A stretch of 64,000 nt of DNA. Source: Streptomyces chartreusis NRRL 3882 (lineage in GTDB: Bacteria > Actinomycetota > Actinomycetes > Streptomycetales > Streptomycetaceae). Of the stretch, positions 26,401 to 35,524 are shown piece after piece. Below the pieces are notes generated by a model. It saw nothing but the letters and a program-made list of their open reading frames with translations, made no database searches and had not been told where the DNA came from. The first letter of the stretch is position 1, and every line of letters starts with the position of its first letter. Location: contig NZ_LT963352.1 in NCBI RefSeq assembly GCF_900236475.1, forward strand, positions 6,390,001 through 6,454,000. Reading direction: 5' to 3'. Made by a program: the position numbers and the translations under genes.

Positions 26401-29400
26401 CCCGCTGATCAGCGCTGTGGCGTCCGGGGTGCGGTGGGCCTGCCGCTCGAACAGGCCGTGCAGGGTGGCAAGCGCTGCTTCCCCTTCCGGACCGGGGCGT
26501 TCCGGACGGGCCAGGGCCGTGCGGTCCGCGGCCGTGAGGGCGGTCAGCTCCGCGAGTGGCGCGGCCGGTGTGTCCAGGGCGCGGCGCAGGAACTGTTCGA
26601 CGTAGTCCACGAAGCGGCGCACCGTGGCCTCGTCGAAGAGGGCCGTGTCGTACTCGACCATGAAGCGGACGCCGCCCGCGTGGTGGGTGAGGTAGACGCT
26701 GAGATCGAACGGGGCGCGGGCGCTCGGGACGTCGAGCAGGGTGGCCGTCAGGCGGGGCGGGTCGAAGAGGGCCTCGCCCTCGTTCTCGTACTCCACCATC
26801 ACCTGGAACAGCGGATTGCGGCCCGGGTCGCGACGCGGGTTGAGCGCCCCGACCAGCTCGTCGAAGGGGACTCCGCGGTGTTCGTACGCCGACGTGCTGC
26901 TCTCGCGGACCCGGTGCAGCAGCGTCGGGAAGTCCGGGTCGCCGGTCAGGTCCAGGCGCAGCGGCACGGTGTCGAGGAACAGGCCCACGTGGTCTTCCGC
27001 GCCCGCGGGGCGGGCCGCCACCGCGGTGCCGATCACCACGTCCCGCTGCCCGCTGAAACGGCCCAGGACCGCGCCGATCGCGCTGGTCAGTGTCATGAAG
27101 AGGGTGGCGCGGTGCCCGGCCGCGAACCTCCGTAACCCCTCCGTCAGTTCCGCGTCGAGGGCGTGCGTGAGGCTCGCGCCCGCTCCCGTCCTGACCGGTG
27201 GGCGGGGGCGGTCGGTGGGCAGGGTCAGCTCCGGCGCGTCGCCGAGGTGCCGCCGCCAGAAGTCCAGGGAGCGGGCGGTGTCCGGTGGGGCCGGGGCCGG
27301 CGGTTCGGGCAGGGGCGGCGGTTCGGCGGCGGCGTCGCCACGCTGCCGGGCGCGGTAGTACGCGGCGAGGTCCCGGGCCAGCACGGCCGTGGAGGAGGAG
27401 TCGAAGACGATGTGGTGGGCCAGGAGGAACAACAGGTGCCGGTCCTCCGCCAGACGCAGGAGCCGGGCGGAGACCAGGGGGCCGGTGGACAGGTCGAGTC
27501 CGTGGCTGCCGGCGGCGGCCAGTGCCGCCCGCAGCGCCTCCTCCTCGGTCGAGCCCGTGTGGTCCTCCACCGGGCAGTCCAGCGGCATACGGTCGCGGAT
27601 CTCCCGGTAGGGGACACCGGCCGTGTCACCGAAGACCGTGCGCAGCGCCGGGTGCCGGTCCGTGACGCGGTGCAGCGCCCATCGCAACGCCGCGACGTCC
27701 AGGGGGCCGTCCAGGCGGATCGCCTTGGGCTCGTGGTACATGGCGGCGCCCGGGTGCAGCTGTTCCAGGAACCAGATGCGGCGCTGGGCGGGGGTCAGCG
27801 GCCGTCGGCGCGGCTCGGGCACCGCCTGCGGCGCGGTTCCGGGAGTCGTCCGGCGGACCCGGTCCAGTACCGGCAGCGCCGCCAGCACCTTCTCCTTCGG
27901 TACGCCGAAGTCCACGAAGCAGGCGATCTCGTCCGCTCCGGCCTCCCGCAGCCGCCGTACGGTCTCCGTGGCCGTGTGCTCGTCGCCGATCAGGGCGCGG
28001 GAGGCGCAGTAGCGCTCGTAGGCGCGACCGAGCAGGAACTCCACGTCCTCCTCGGGGGTGTTCTCCAGGTCCACCTGGAAGCCGAGGCTGTTGGTGACCT
28101 GGTCGAAGAGGGAGAGCGAGGAGCGCAGGTACGACAGGAAAGGACGGTAGGCCTCGGCCCGCGCCCGCTCCGCGTCGTCCTCCAGGTAGGTGTGCACGAG
28201 CACCACGACCCGCCCGGCCGCCGGGTCGAGACCGTGCTCGGCACGGCAGCGCCGGTACAGCGCGATGTTCTCGGCCAGTTGCTCCACCGTCTGCGTCATC
28301 AGATTGGTGACCACGCCGAGGCCCTCGGCGGCCGCCCGGCGGTAGCTGTCCGGGTTCCCCACGACGGCCACGTACATCGGCGGCCGTTCCTGTACGGGGC
28401 GGGGGTGCAGGCGGATCTCGACGGGGGTGCCGTCGCCCGCCGTCGTCGGCACCGCCCGGCCCGACCAGAGGTCCCGTACGGTCGCCAGATGCTCGTACAT
28501 CACCTCCCGGTGCCGGCCGAAGTGCTGCGGCGCGAGCGCGAAGTCGGTGGCGTGCCAGCCGCTCGCGAAACACAGGCCCGTCCGGCCGCCGGAGATGTTG
28601 TCGACCACGGACCACTCCTCCGCGACCCGGGCGGGATGGTGCAGCGGCAGCACCACGGAACCGGCGTGCAGCCGGATCCGGCTGGTGCGGGCGGCGAGGG
28701 CAGCGGCCAGTACCGAAGGGTTGGGGAAGAGCGCGCCGAAGGAGTTGAAGTGCCGCTCGGGGAACCACAGGGCGTGGAAACCGTGCTGGTCGGCGAAGTC
28801 CGCGGCGGCCATGATCAGGCCGTATTTGTCGTGGTCGGCGTCCTCGGGGTAGTCGCCGAAGAAGTAGAGGCTGAAGTCGCCGCTTGCGGCGGGCGCGGCG
28901 GAGGGGCTGGTGCTGGGGCTGAGGCCGGGTGCCGGTGCGGGGGTGGGGTGCACGGCGGGTGGCGCGGGTGGCGCGGGTGGCGCGGTCGCGAGTACGTCCA
29001 ACTGACGGGAAATCATGTCGCCCACGCGGTCGACGAGTTGCTCCGCCAGCCGCAGCTGCTGACCGAACAGGGCGTGCAGCCCTTCCGGTGACTCCGACGG
29101 AGCAGTGGGCGCCGCCGGCTGCTCGACCGCCGGCTGCTCGACCACTGGTTCCTGGACCACCGGCGCCTCTCCCCCCAGGTGCGCGATCCGTTCGGCCAGC
29201 CTGCGCGGTGTGTCGGCCGAGTCGAACACCTCACGGACCGGGACACGGACGCCGTACCGCTGCTCCAGCTCCGTCGTCATGCTCATCAGGGAGAGCGAGT
29301 CGGCGCCCAGTTCGAAGAACGAGCTGTCCGGTGCGACGTCGGCGGTGGGGCGGCCGAGCTTGTCCGCCGCCAGTTCCCTGATCACGCGCAGGACGTCGTC

Positions 29401-32400
29401 GTCCGAGCCGGCCTTCCCGGGTGCCGGCGCCGACGCTTCCGCGCGGTACGGCACCGCACGCCGCCGCAGCGGATGCCCGGGGAGCGGCACCCGGCCCCCG
29501 TCACCGGTCAGCGCCTGCCAGTCCAGGTCCGCGCCCCTGCCGTACAGCGAGCCGAGCGCGGTCAGGAAGCCGTGTGCCTGCTCGGCCGCCCCGTCCCCTT
29601 CGCCCTGCCCGCCCACCCAGCGGCTGTCGGGTACGCAGTGCCTGCCGAGGCCGGTGAGGGTCCGCCCGGCCCCGATCTCCACGAAGTCCCGGCAGCCCTG
29701 CCCGGCGGCCCTGTCCATGGCGAGGTCGAAGCGGACCGGCTGCCGGGCCTGACGGCAGAGGTACTCCGCGTCGGCCGTCCAGCCCGCCCGGCGCAGCTCA
29801 CCGTCGGCCGTGCTCACCAGCGGGGTGCGCAGCGGACGGTACGTCACGCCGCCCGCGCGGGTCCGGAACTCGTCCAGGGCGCTGTCGATCCCGGCGGAGT
29901 GGAACGCCCGGTCGACCGGCAGCGCACGCCACCGCAGGCCCTCCTGGTCGAGCAGCCCCGCCGCCTCCTTCAGGGCCTGCGGCGGACCCGACAGCACCTG
30001 GGCGTGGGGGCCGTTGAACGCGCCGAGCTCCGCACCGGCGGCCAGCGCGATGCGCCGCGCGGTGGCCCGGTCGGCCCGGACGGCGAGCATGCCCCCGGCC
30101 GGGCAGCGGGTCTGCATCAGCCGCCCGCGCCAGGAGGTGAGCCGCAGCCCGTCCTCCAGCGTCAGGGCACCGGCCGTGTACAGGGCGGCGTACTCGCCGA
30201 CGCTGTGCCCGAGCAGGAGCCCGGGGCGTATCCCGGCCGCCCGCCAGGCGTCCGCCAGTGCCGCCTGGTGGGCGAAGAGAGCGGCCTGCGCGGTCTCGGT
30301 GGGCCAGATCTCGTCGTCCGCGGGGCTGCCGGTGGGAGCGGGGGCGGTCAGCAGCCGCGCGAGCAGGCTGCCGCCGAACTCCGCGGCGTAGACCTCCTCG
30401 CACCGGTCGAGCGTGGCACGCGCGGCCGGGTGCGCGCCGTACAGGCCGTTCGCCATGCCGCGACGTGCGCTGCCCTGGCCCGCGAACGCGAAGGCGACCG
30501 GGCCGAGCGGGGAGGACGTCAGGGGGCGTTGTTCCCCCAGCGCGTGGGCGAGTTCGGCCGCCGTGCGCCCGGCCACGGCGGTGCGTGCCGCGCGGTGCGG
30601 CCTGCCGAGGGCCAGGGTGGCTGCCACGTCGGCGGCCGGGAGGCCGGGCCGGGCCAGCAGCCGGTCGCGAAGCGCGGCCGTGAGCTCCTCCAGGGCCTCG
30701 GGGTCGCGGGCCGACACGGGGACGAGGACGGGCAGTCCGGGGGCGGGGCGAGGGCGTGCGGGCGGGGCCTCCTCCAGCACCACATGGGCGTTGGTGCCGC
30801 CGACACCGAGCGCGCTGACCCCGGCCCGGCGGGGCACGCCGTCCGGCACCTGCCACGGCCGTAGTTCCGTGGCGAGCGTCAATAGGCCGTCCGACAGGGG
30901 AAGTTCGGGGTTCGGGTGGGTCAGGTGCGGGGTCGGCACCAGGGTGCGGTCGCGCAGCATGAGGACCGTCTTGATGAGCCCGGCCATTCCGGCGCAGCTG
31001 TCGAGATGCCCGATGTTCGGCTTCACCGAGCCGACCACGCAGGGGCCAAAGCGAGCGGAACCTCCCGGCTCCTCGACCAGCGCCCGCCGTAACGCCGTCA
31101 GCTCCACCGGGTCACCGAGCCGCGTTCCCGTGCCGTGCGCCTCCACGTACGAGATCGTCTCCGCGGGCACCTCCGCCCGGCGCAGCGCCTGGCGCACGAC
31201 CTCGGCCTGCCCCTCGACACCGGGCGCGCTGAAGCCGACCTTGGCGGCGCCGTCGTTGTTGACCGCCGAGCCCAGGATCACCGCGTGCACGGTGTCGCCG
31301 TCGGCCAGCGCCCGGTCGAGGCGCTTGAGCAGGACGGCGGCCACGCCGTTGCCGCCGACGGTGCCGTCGGCCGCCGCGTCGAAGGCGCGGCAGCGTCCGG
31401 TGGGGGACAGGATCGACCCAGGGTGGCTGTGATAGCCGGTCTCCTGGGGCAGGTGCACGGCCGCGGCGCCCGCCAGGGCGAGGTCCGCCTCCCCGGTGAG
31501 CAGCGCCTGGACCGCGAGGTGCACCGCGACCAGGGACGTGGAGCAGGCCGTCTGCACGCCGATCGCCGGGCCGGTGAGGCCGAGCCGGTAGGCGACGCGG
31601 GTGGCGAGGAAGTCCGGCTCCTGACCGATGGCCGACTGCATGCCGGCGGCCGGGTCCGCCGGGTCGTACGGTGAGCCGGTCGCGGGCTGCTGCTGGTGGT
31701 CGTAGAGGTTCATGCCCGACCCGGCGAACACCCCCACCCGGACGCCGGGCGCGGTCGCCGCGTGGCCGCCGTCCTCCAGGGCCTGGTGGCAGCACTCCAG
31801 GAACAGCCGGTGCGCGGGATGCGTCAGTCCGGCCTCCTTGGGACTCATCCCGAAGAAGTCCGCGTCGAACTCCTCCACGCCGTCGAGGACTCCGGCGGCG
31901 GGCACCAGCCCGGGCGCGCGGCGCTGCTCCGGCGACAGGCCCGCCGCCGCGAGCTCCTGCTCACCGAAGACCCGGACGCTGTCGACGCCGCCTTGCAGAT
32001 TGGCCCAGAACTCCTCGACCGAGTGCGCGCCGGGGAAGCGCAGCGACAGTCCGATGACGGCGACGCGGCGGTCGGGGGAGTCCACGAGGGCGGTGTTCTC
32101 CTCGGCCATGACCGCCCCGGCCGAGGCCGCCGGGCCGCTCGCGAGATGGGCCGCGAGTGCCGTGACCGTCGGGTGCTCGAAGAAGGCGGTCTGGGCGATC
32201 GGCGTCCCGAGGCGTTCCGCCAGCCGGTTCCGCAGGCGCACCAGCAGGACGGACGTCAGGCCGAGTTCGTAGAACGGCACGTCCGCGTCGGCCGGCCGGC
32301 CCAGCACGGCGCTCAGTTCCTCCCGGACGGCCCGGGTCACGGCGTCCGCGTCCGCCCGGGCGGCCGGGGCCGTGGCCGGGGCGGCGCCGCAGGCACCGGC

Positions 32401-34104
32401 GATCAGGCGGCCCTGGAGTTCGGCGCGGCGCACCTTGCCCGCCGGCGTCCGCGGGAACTCGTCCGCCGGGACGGGCAGGACGTACGCGGCGGTGAGCCGG
32501 AGACGGGTGAACAGCGCCGCCTTCACCTCCGCGGCGATCCGCGGGTCCTCGGCCGGGCCGCGGCTGACGAAGAACACGGCGAGTTCCTCCGTGCCCCGCT
32601 CCGGGTGCGGGATGCCGCAGGCGGCGACCTCGCCCTGCCGGACGCCCTCGACGGCGGTGGCGGTCTCCTCCACCTCGTGGCAGTACACGTTGTGGCCGTT
32701 GAGGATGATCAGATCCTTGCGGCGGCCCGTGATGACGACCTGGCCGTCGTCGAGGAAGGCGAGGTCGCCGGTGTCGAGCCAGTCGCGTCCGGCGGGGTAG
32801 GCCGCGGCGTCCGCCTCGGGGTTGTTCACGTAGCCGGGGGTGAGCCGCGCGGCCGAGTGGACCTGGAGCCGGCCGATGCGGCCCGGCGGGGCGAGCTCGC
32901 CGCGGTCGTCGACGATGCGCAGGGTGACGCCGTGCGCGGGCGAGCCGGAGGCGACGAAGGTGACGCACTCGGCGTCCGGGGTGTCCTCGCCGGCCCGGAC
33001 CAGGTCGCCGCCGAGGCTGTTCTTGAGCAGGCGGTGCACGGTGCCCGGCCGGTCCAGCCGGCCGTAGGTGACGGCCGTGACCGTCTCGGCCATGCCCCAC
33101 ACCGGGGCGATGTGCTCCTCGCGCACGCCGTACGGGGCCGTCGCGTCGAGGAAGCGGCGCAGCACCGGCAGCACGACCCGTTCGCCCCCGCACACCAGGG
33201 ACTTGAGGCCGCCCAGGTCCCAGTGGCCGTCGGGCCGCTCGGCGAGCGCGTCCGCGACCAGCCGGTAGGCGAAGGTCGGTGCCCAGCTGTGCCGCGCCCG
33301 GTGTTCGTGGAGGAGGTCGAGCCAGCGCAGCGGGTCGGCGAGCACCCGGTCGGTGGGCGCGTGGACGTTGGTGCAGCCGGTGAAGACCGCGAGCAGGTGG
33401 TAGAGCAGGAAGGCGCCGCTGTGGTCGACGGGCAGCCAGTTCACCATCGTGTCGTCCGGGCGCACGTCAAGGATGCGCCGGCTGCTCGCCGCGAAGTCCG
33501 CGAGCCCGGCGTGCGTCAGCCGGGCGGCCTTGGGCACGCCGGTGCTGCCGGAGGACAGCATCAGCAGGGCCGTGTCGGACGGATCCGGTTCGACGAGGCC
33601 GTCGGGGCCGTCCGCGGGCGGCGCGGCGAGACACTCTCGCGCCAGGGCGACCCGAGGGGCGGGCGTGGCGTGGGCGAGCGCCGCCGCGCCGGGCTCGTCG
33701 GTCAGGACCAGCGGCCCGTCGAGCAACGCGCAGGCCTGCCGTAAGCGTTCGAAGGCCGGGGAGCCCGGCGCGGGGTGCTCGGCGATGGCCACGGGTAAGG
33801 CCCCGCCGAGCACACAGGCCCAGAAGGCGGGGAAGAACTCGGCCAGCGGCAGCCCGCACAGCACCACCGTGTCCCCGCGCCGCAGTCCGTGCGCCCGCAG
33901 GCCGGTGAGCACACGGCGTGCCGCGTCCAGCAGTTCGGGATACGACCGTGAGCTCGTCGTGCCGTCGGCTGCGACGGTGACGACGGCTCCGCCGGGTGCG
34001 GACCGGGCGGCGCCCAGCAGCGCCCGCACGGCGTCGACCGGATCGCCCTGCGTGCGTTCGGGTTCAGGGCCCCGGCAACTGGCTTGCCCCCGTAGACGTT
34101 CCAT
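23467..34104 (-). CDS. Hybrid PKS-NRPS megasynthase: AL-ACP-KS-AT-ACP-LLM-C-A-PCP-C
   Basis: 3,545 aa, ATG behind a purine-rich GGAGAGGGAGAGG. Domains in order: acyl-AMP/CoA ligase (about 25-570; SSGSTG 184-189, TGRRKDLIILNGHNVYCHE); ACP (Ser618); KS (679-1110; Cys854, His990, His1033); AT (about 1200-1490; GHSVGEYA with Ser1301, AFHS at 1400-1403, malonyl type); ACP (Ser1603); luciferase-like FMN monooxygenase (1742-2085); C (about 2100-2520; HHIVFDS); A (2545-3030; TSGSTGRPKG, code residues read as D V Q F F A Q I I K); PCP (Ser3079); terminal C (about 3120-3545; HHAVCDG). There is no KR, DH, ER, MT or TE. Prediction: an activated acid is extended once with malonate, probably hydroxylated by the LLM, condensed with one amino acid and released by the last C domain. 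The A code resembles proline-type codes only loosely. Confidence 0.92.
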   Translation of the reverse strand: MERLRGQASCRGPEPERTQGDPVDAVRALLGAARSAPGGAVVTVAADGTTSSRSYPELLDAARRVLTGLRAHGLRRGDTVVLCGLPLAEFFPAFWACVLGGALPVAIAEHPAPGSPAFERLRQACALLDGPLVLTDEPGAAALAHATPAPRVALARECLAAPPADGPDGLVEPDPSDTALLMLSSGSTGVPKAARLTHAGLADFAASSRRILDVRPDDTMVNWLPVDHSGAFLLYHLLAVFTGCTNVHAPTDRVLADPLRWLDLLHEHRARHSWAPTFAYRLVADALAERPDGHWDLGGLKSLVCGGERVVLPVLRRFLDATAPYGVREEHIAPVWGMAETVTAVTYGRLDRPGTVHRLLKNSLGGDLVRAGEDTPDAECVTFVASGSPAHGVTLRIVDDRGELAPPGRIGRLQVHSAARLTPGYVNNPEADAAAYPAGRDWLDTGDLAFLDDGQVVITGRRKDLIILNGHNVYCHEVEETATAVEGVRQGEVAACGIPHPERGTEELAVFFVSRGPAEDPRIAAEVKAALFTRLRLTAAYVLPVPADEFPRTPAGKVRRAELQGRLIAGACGAAPATAPAARADADAVTRAVREELSAVLGRPADADVPFYELGLTSVLLVRLRNRLAERLGTPIAQTAFFEHPTVTALAAHLASGPAASAGAVMAEENTALVDSPDRRVAVIGLSLRFPGAHSVEEFWANLQGGVDSVRVFGEQELAAAGLSPEQRRAPGLVPAAGVLDGVEEFDADFFGMSPKEAGLTHPAHRLFLECCHQALEDGGHAATAPGVRVGVFAGSGMNLYDHQQQPATGSPYDPADPAAGMQSAIGQEPDFLATRVAYRLGLTGPAIGVQTACSTSLVAVHLAVQALLTGEADLALAGAAAVHLPQETGYHSHPGSILSPTGRCRAFDAAADGTVGGNGVAAVLLKRLDRALADGDTVHAVILGSAVNNDGAAKVGFSAPGVEGQAEVVRQALRRAEVPAETISYVEAHGTGTRLGDPVELTALRRALVEEPGGSARFGPCVVGSVKPNIGHLDSCAGMAGLIKTVLMLRDRTLVPTPHLTHPNPELPLSDGLLTLATELRPWQVPDGVPRRAGVSALGVGGTNAHVVLEEAPPARPRPAPGLPVLVPVSARDPEALEELTAALRDRLLARPGLPAADVAATLALGRPHRAARTAVAGRTAAELAHALGEQRPLTSSPLGPVAFAFAGQGSARRGMANGLYGAHPAARATLDRCEEVYAAEFGGSLLARLLTAPAPTGSPADDEIWPTETAQAALFAHQAALADAWRAAGIRPGLLLGHSVGEYAALYTAGALTLEDGLRLTSWRGRLMQTRCPAGGMLAVRADRATARRIALAAGAELGAFNGPHAQVLSGPPQALKEAAGLLDQEGLRWRALPVDRAFHSAGIDSALDEFRTRAGGVTYRPLRTPLVSTADGELRRAGWTADAEYLCRQARQPVRFDLAMDRAAGQGCRDFVEIGAGRTLTGLGRHCVPDSRWVGGQGEGDGAAEQAHGFLTALGSLYGRGADLDWQALTGDGGRVPLPGHPLRRRAVPYRAEASAPAPGKAGSDDDVLRVIRELAADKLGRPTADVAPDSSFFELGADSLSLMSMTTELEQRYGVRVPVREVFDSADTPRRLAERIAHLGGEAPVVQEPVVEQPAVEQPAAPTAPSESPEGLHALFGQQLRLAEQLVDRVGDMISRQLDVLATAPPAPPAPPAVHPTPAPAPGLSPSTSPSAAPAASGDFSLYFFGDYPEDADHDKYGLIMAAADFADQHGFHALWFPERHFNSFGALFPNPSVLAAALAARTSRIRLHAGSVVLPLHHPARVAEEWSVVDNISGGRTGLCFASGWHATDFALAPQHFGRHREVMYEHLATVRDLWSGRAVPTTAGDGTPVEIRLHPRPVQERPPMYVAVVGNPDSYRRAAAEGLGVVTNLMTQTVEQLAENIALYRRCRAEHGLDPAAGRVVVLVHTYLEDDAERARAEAYRPFLSYLRSSLSLFDQVTNSLGFQVDLENTPEEDVEFLLGRAYERYCASRALIGDEHTATETVRRLREAGADEIACFVDFGVPKEKVLAALPVLDRVRRTTPGTAPQAVPEPRRRPLTPAQRRIWFLEQLHPGAAMYHEPKAIRLDGPLDVAALRWALHRVTDRHPALRTVFGDTAGVPYREIRDRMPLDCPVEDHTGSTEEEALRAALAAAGSHGLDLSTGPLVSARLLRLAEDRHLLFLLAHHIVFDSSSTAVLARDLAAYYRARQRGDAAAEPPPLPEPPAPAPPDTARSLDFWRRHLGDAPELTLPTDRPRPPVRTGAGASLTHALDAELTEGLRRFAAGHRATLFMTLTSAIGAVLGRFSGQRDVVIGTAVAARPAGAEDHVGLFLDTVPLRLDLTGDPDFPTLLHRVRESSTSAYEHRGVPFDELVGALNPRRDPGRNPLFQVMVEYENEGEALFDPPRLTATLLDVPSARAPFDLSVYLTHHAGGVRFMVEYDTALFDEATVRRFVDYVEQFLRRALDTPAAPLAELTALTAADRTALARPERPGPEGEAALATLHGLFERQAHRTPDATALISGEQQVSYADLDAAANRLARQLRTRGAARGERVAVLLPRGPHLITALLAVLKSGAAYLPLDPSLPTPRLSLLLTDGTPVLLLTSGTALAEHPDLAPDPPVLRMDEVDGTLPSTPLPDGAGPQDPAYCIHTSGSTGRPKGVVVPHRGPVNLIHGHLRRHPALRTLQWTSAAFDVSVQEIFTTLASGAALVLVDDAVRHDPEALARAVRHHGVQRMFMPCTPLKYLMETAPRLPSLRELFSAGEALQLTPAFRRFLSTHPDCVLHNQYGPTETSIIVTSHRVDPAGEEWPPIGTPVPGARVLLLDDSGRQVPVGAVGEIHVSGTPVALGYHNRPAETAAAFLDDGAGGVLYRTGDLGRLRTDGTLEYRGRADDQVKIRGYRVEPGEVQSALTALPGVRDAAVLPRPDRHGDMVLVAYVVPTEPTVSWHSLRTALVAELPDHLVPRRWVVLDRLPVNASGKLDRTALPDPGDEYAEPSRTGPATALEKTLHDVWGEELDARPIPVTASFFELGGHSLSAIRLLNRMREEADIDLTMADFFLDPTIRGIATRHRVVDTAPMPSTLRRLWRRHHALPDPSVYNIAHRTDLRGDLDPEVLHQALKDLVARHHALRSRPVRREDGQYEVDILAQVPVTLPITDLRAHAGDAERLDRWCREQVAAPFRLDQTPLFRFRLARLAEDHWVMVTVFHHAVCDGWSLSIIRRDLQELYNARRSGTAPQLPVDVAQFTDFARSEHALADDRRKALERFWRTELEGTPLRPPLPYDHPHPGKLSGRGALHTWTLTDDTPARLTDAATRLGTTPYTVLAATFATWLADLCGTQHDIVLAASSANRVRRDRSEIVGLLGDAVLLRARLSAAETFPDLVSRLSTTLFTALDHQELPLTDVVSLVSPELKDALFPTVLFTVITTDPPTLNLQEVSTTVHALPIQGVARNELYAVIAPEADTIMVTFEYSTDLFTRETVEAWARSFTEALRSAVDSMP

Positions 34105-35443
34105 GCTCGTCCTCTCCCTCTCCTTCGCCGGCCGGCGAATGCTGTGAGCGGTCCTCGCCGGTGGGCGAGTGGTTCTTCGCGGTGGATCGGTGGTGGAACA
34201 GCAGCAGAAGCAGCGCCCCGCACACCGCCGCCCCGTGGAAGACGCCCACCACGGCCAGGGCGGGCAGAACCTCCAGGGCGGCCGCCGCGGCCATCGTGCC
34301 CAGGGCGAATCCGGACTGCTCGGCGGTGGCGGACAGGCCGAACAGGCGGGCGCGCTGCCGGTCGGGGGCCGCCTGGAGGCGCGACGTGTAGACGATCTCG
34401 GTCCAGCCGTCCGCGAACCCCGCCGCCACGGCCGCCGCCGTCAGGGCCGGGGCGGGCAGCCCGGTGAACGCCGCCACGAAGCAGAACGACATCGCGCAGG
34501 TGCCCACCGCGAACGCCCGCTCGCCCCAGGACGTCCCCTGCGACCGGCGCTTGAGGACCTGGTGGGCGAGCAGGGTGCCCACGGCCCACGCCGACCAGAA
34601 CCGGGTCATGAACACCGCCGGGTCGGACGGCTCGGCCGCGTGCGCCGCCAGCGGCAGCGCGACGTTGTGCGACGCGGACGCCAGGGCGTCGAGACCCCGC
34701 AGCGCGATCATGCCGAGCAAGGCTCCCGCGAGGCCCGCCACACGACCCGGGCCCGCGACCCTGCCGAGGCCCGCCCCCCGGCGCCGCAGCCACCCGCCAC
34801 GGGCCCCCGGGGATCCGGTGCCGCCCTGCTCCGGGGGCGCCTCGGGCGCGTCGTCCACCGGCCCGTCGTCCGTGCGCGGCCGGAGCACCAGCACGGCCGC
34901 GGCCGACACCGCGAAGCTCGCCCCGTTGAGGGCGAACGCGACACCGAAACCGCCGAGGGCGATGACCGGCGCGGCCGACGCGAACCCCAGCACCGTGGCC
35001 ACGGAACGGGCGGTCACCAGCACGCCGTTCGCCCGGGCGCGGCTGTCCTGCCCGACCAAGACCGGCACCGCGCTGCGCAGGGCGACGTTGAAGAACGTGT
35101 TGCCCGCGCCCAGCACGACCACCGCCCCGAGCAGTACCCACAGCGGCGTGTCCGGGGCGCCCAGCGCGAGCACGACCATGGCGAGGGTCTGCGCCAGGTC
35201 CGTCCCCACCATGACGGTCCGGCGCGTGACCCTGGATGCCAGCGCCCCGGCGGCGAGACCCGCCGTGACGCCGGAGAGCAGCCGTACGGCCATCACCGCG
35301 CCCACCCCCAGGGCCGTACCGGTGATCTCGTACGAGAACAGGCTGAGCGCGATCAGGTTGAGGTAGGTCCCGTAGGCCGACACGGCGTGTGCGGCCACCA
35401 GGAACCGGAACCCTCGGTCCACCCCCGTCACCAAACTCCTCAC
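34064..35443 (-). CDS. MFS transporter of the hybrid synthetase cluster
   Basis: 459 aa, about 12 hydrophobic segments of the enterobactin-exporter/MFS_3-like type: the N-terminal half has ALSLFSYEITGTALGVG and loop ASRVTRRTVMVGTDL, with a hydrophilic Pro/Gly-rich loop around 200-240. It is the first gene of a two-gene operon; its end overlaps the synthetase start by 41 nt, so expression is coupled. The likely role is export of, or self-resistance to, the synthetase product. A 17-bp palindrome lies 49 bp upstream. Confidence 0.85.
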   Translation of the reverse strand: MRSLVTGVDRGFRFLVAAHAVSAYGTYLNLIALSLFSYEITGTALGVGAVMAVRLLSGVTAGLAAGALASRVTRRTVMVGTDLAQTLAMVVLALGAPDTPLWVLLGAVVVLGAGNTFFNVALRSAVPVLVGQDSRARANGVLVTARSVATVLGFASAAPVIALGGFGVAFALNGASFAVSAAAVLVLRPRTDDGPVDDAPEAPPEQGGTGSPGARGGWLRRRGAGLGRVAGPGRVAGLAGALLGMIALRGLDALASASHNVALPLAAHAAEPSDPAVFMTRFWSAWAVGTLLAHQVLKRRSQGTSWGERAFAVGTCAMSFCFVAAFTGLPAPALTAAAVAAGFADGWTEIVYTSRLQAAPDRQRARLFGLSATAEQSGFALGTMAAAAALEVLPALAVVGVFHGAAVCGALLLLLFHHRSTAKNHSPTGEDRSQHSPAGEGEGEDEHGTSTGASQLPGP

Positions 35444-35491
35444 ACCTGGTCGGGCCGGGGTTCGGCCGCTCGGCGTCTCCGTCGCAGAGTA

Positions 35492-35508
35492 ACCTGACGT
35501 GGTCAGGT
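35492..35508 (-). promoter_or_regulatory. Palindromic operator candidate upstream of the MFS-synthetase operon
   Basis: ACCTGACGTGGTCAGGT is a 7-bp inverted repeat around a 3-bp centre. It lies 49 bp before the MFS start codon and 17 bp inside the gap after the MazG-like stop's far side. It looks like a TetR/MarR-type site. No regulator gene lies in the cluster, so the binding protein would be encoded elsewhere. Confidence 0.5.
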
Positions 35509-35524
35509 CATGGGGGCGTTCGGA

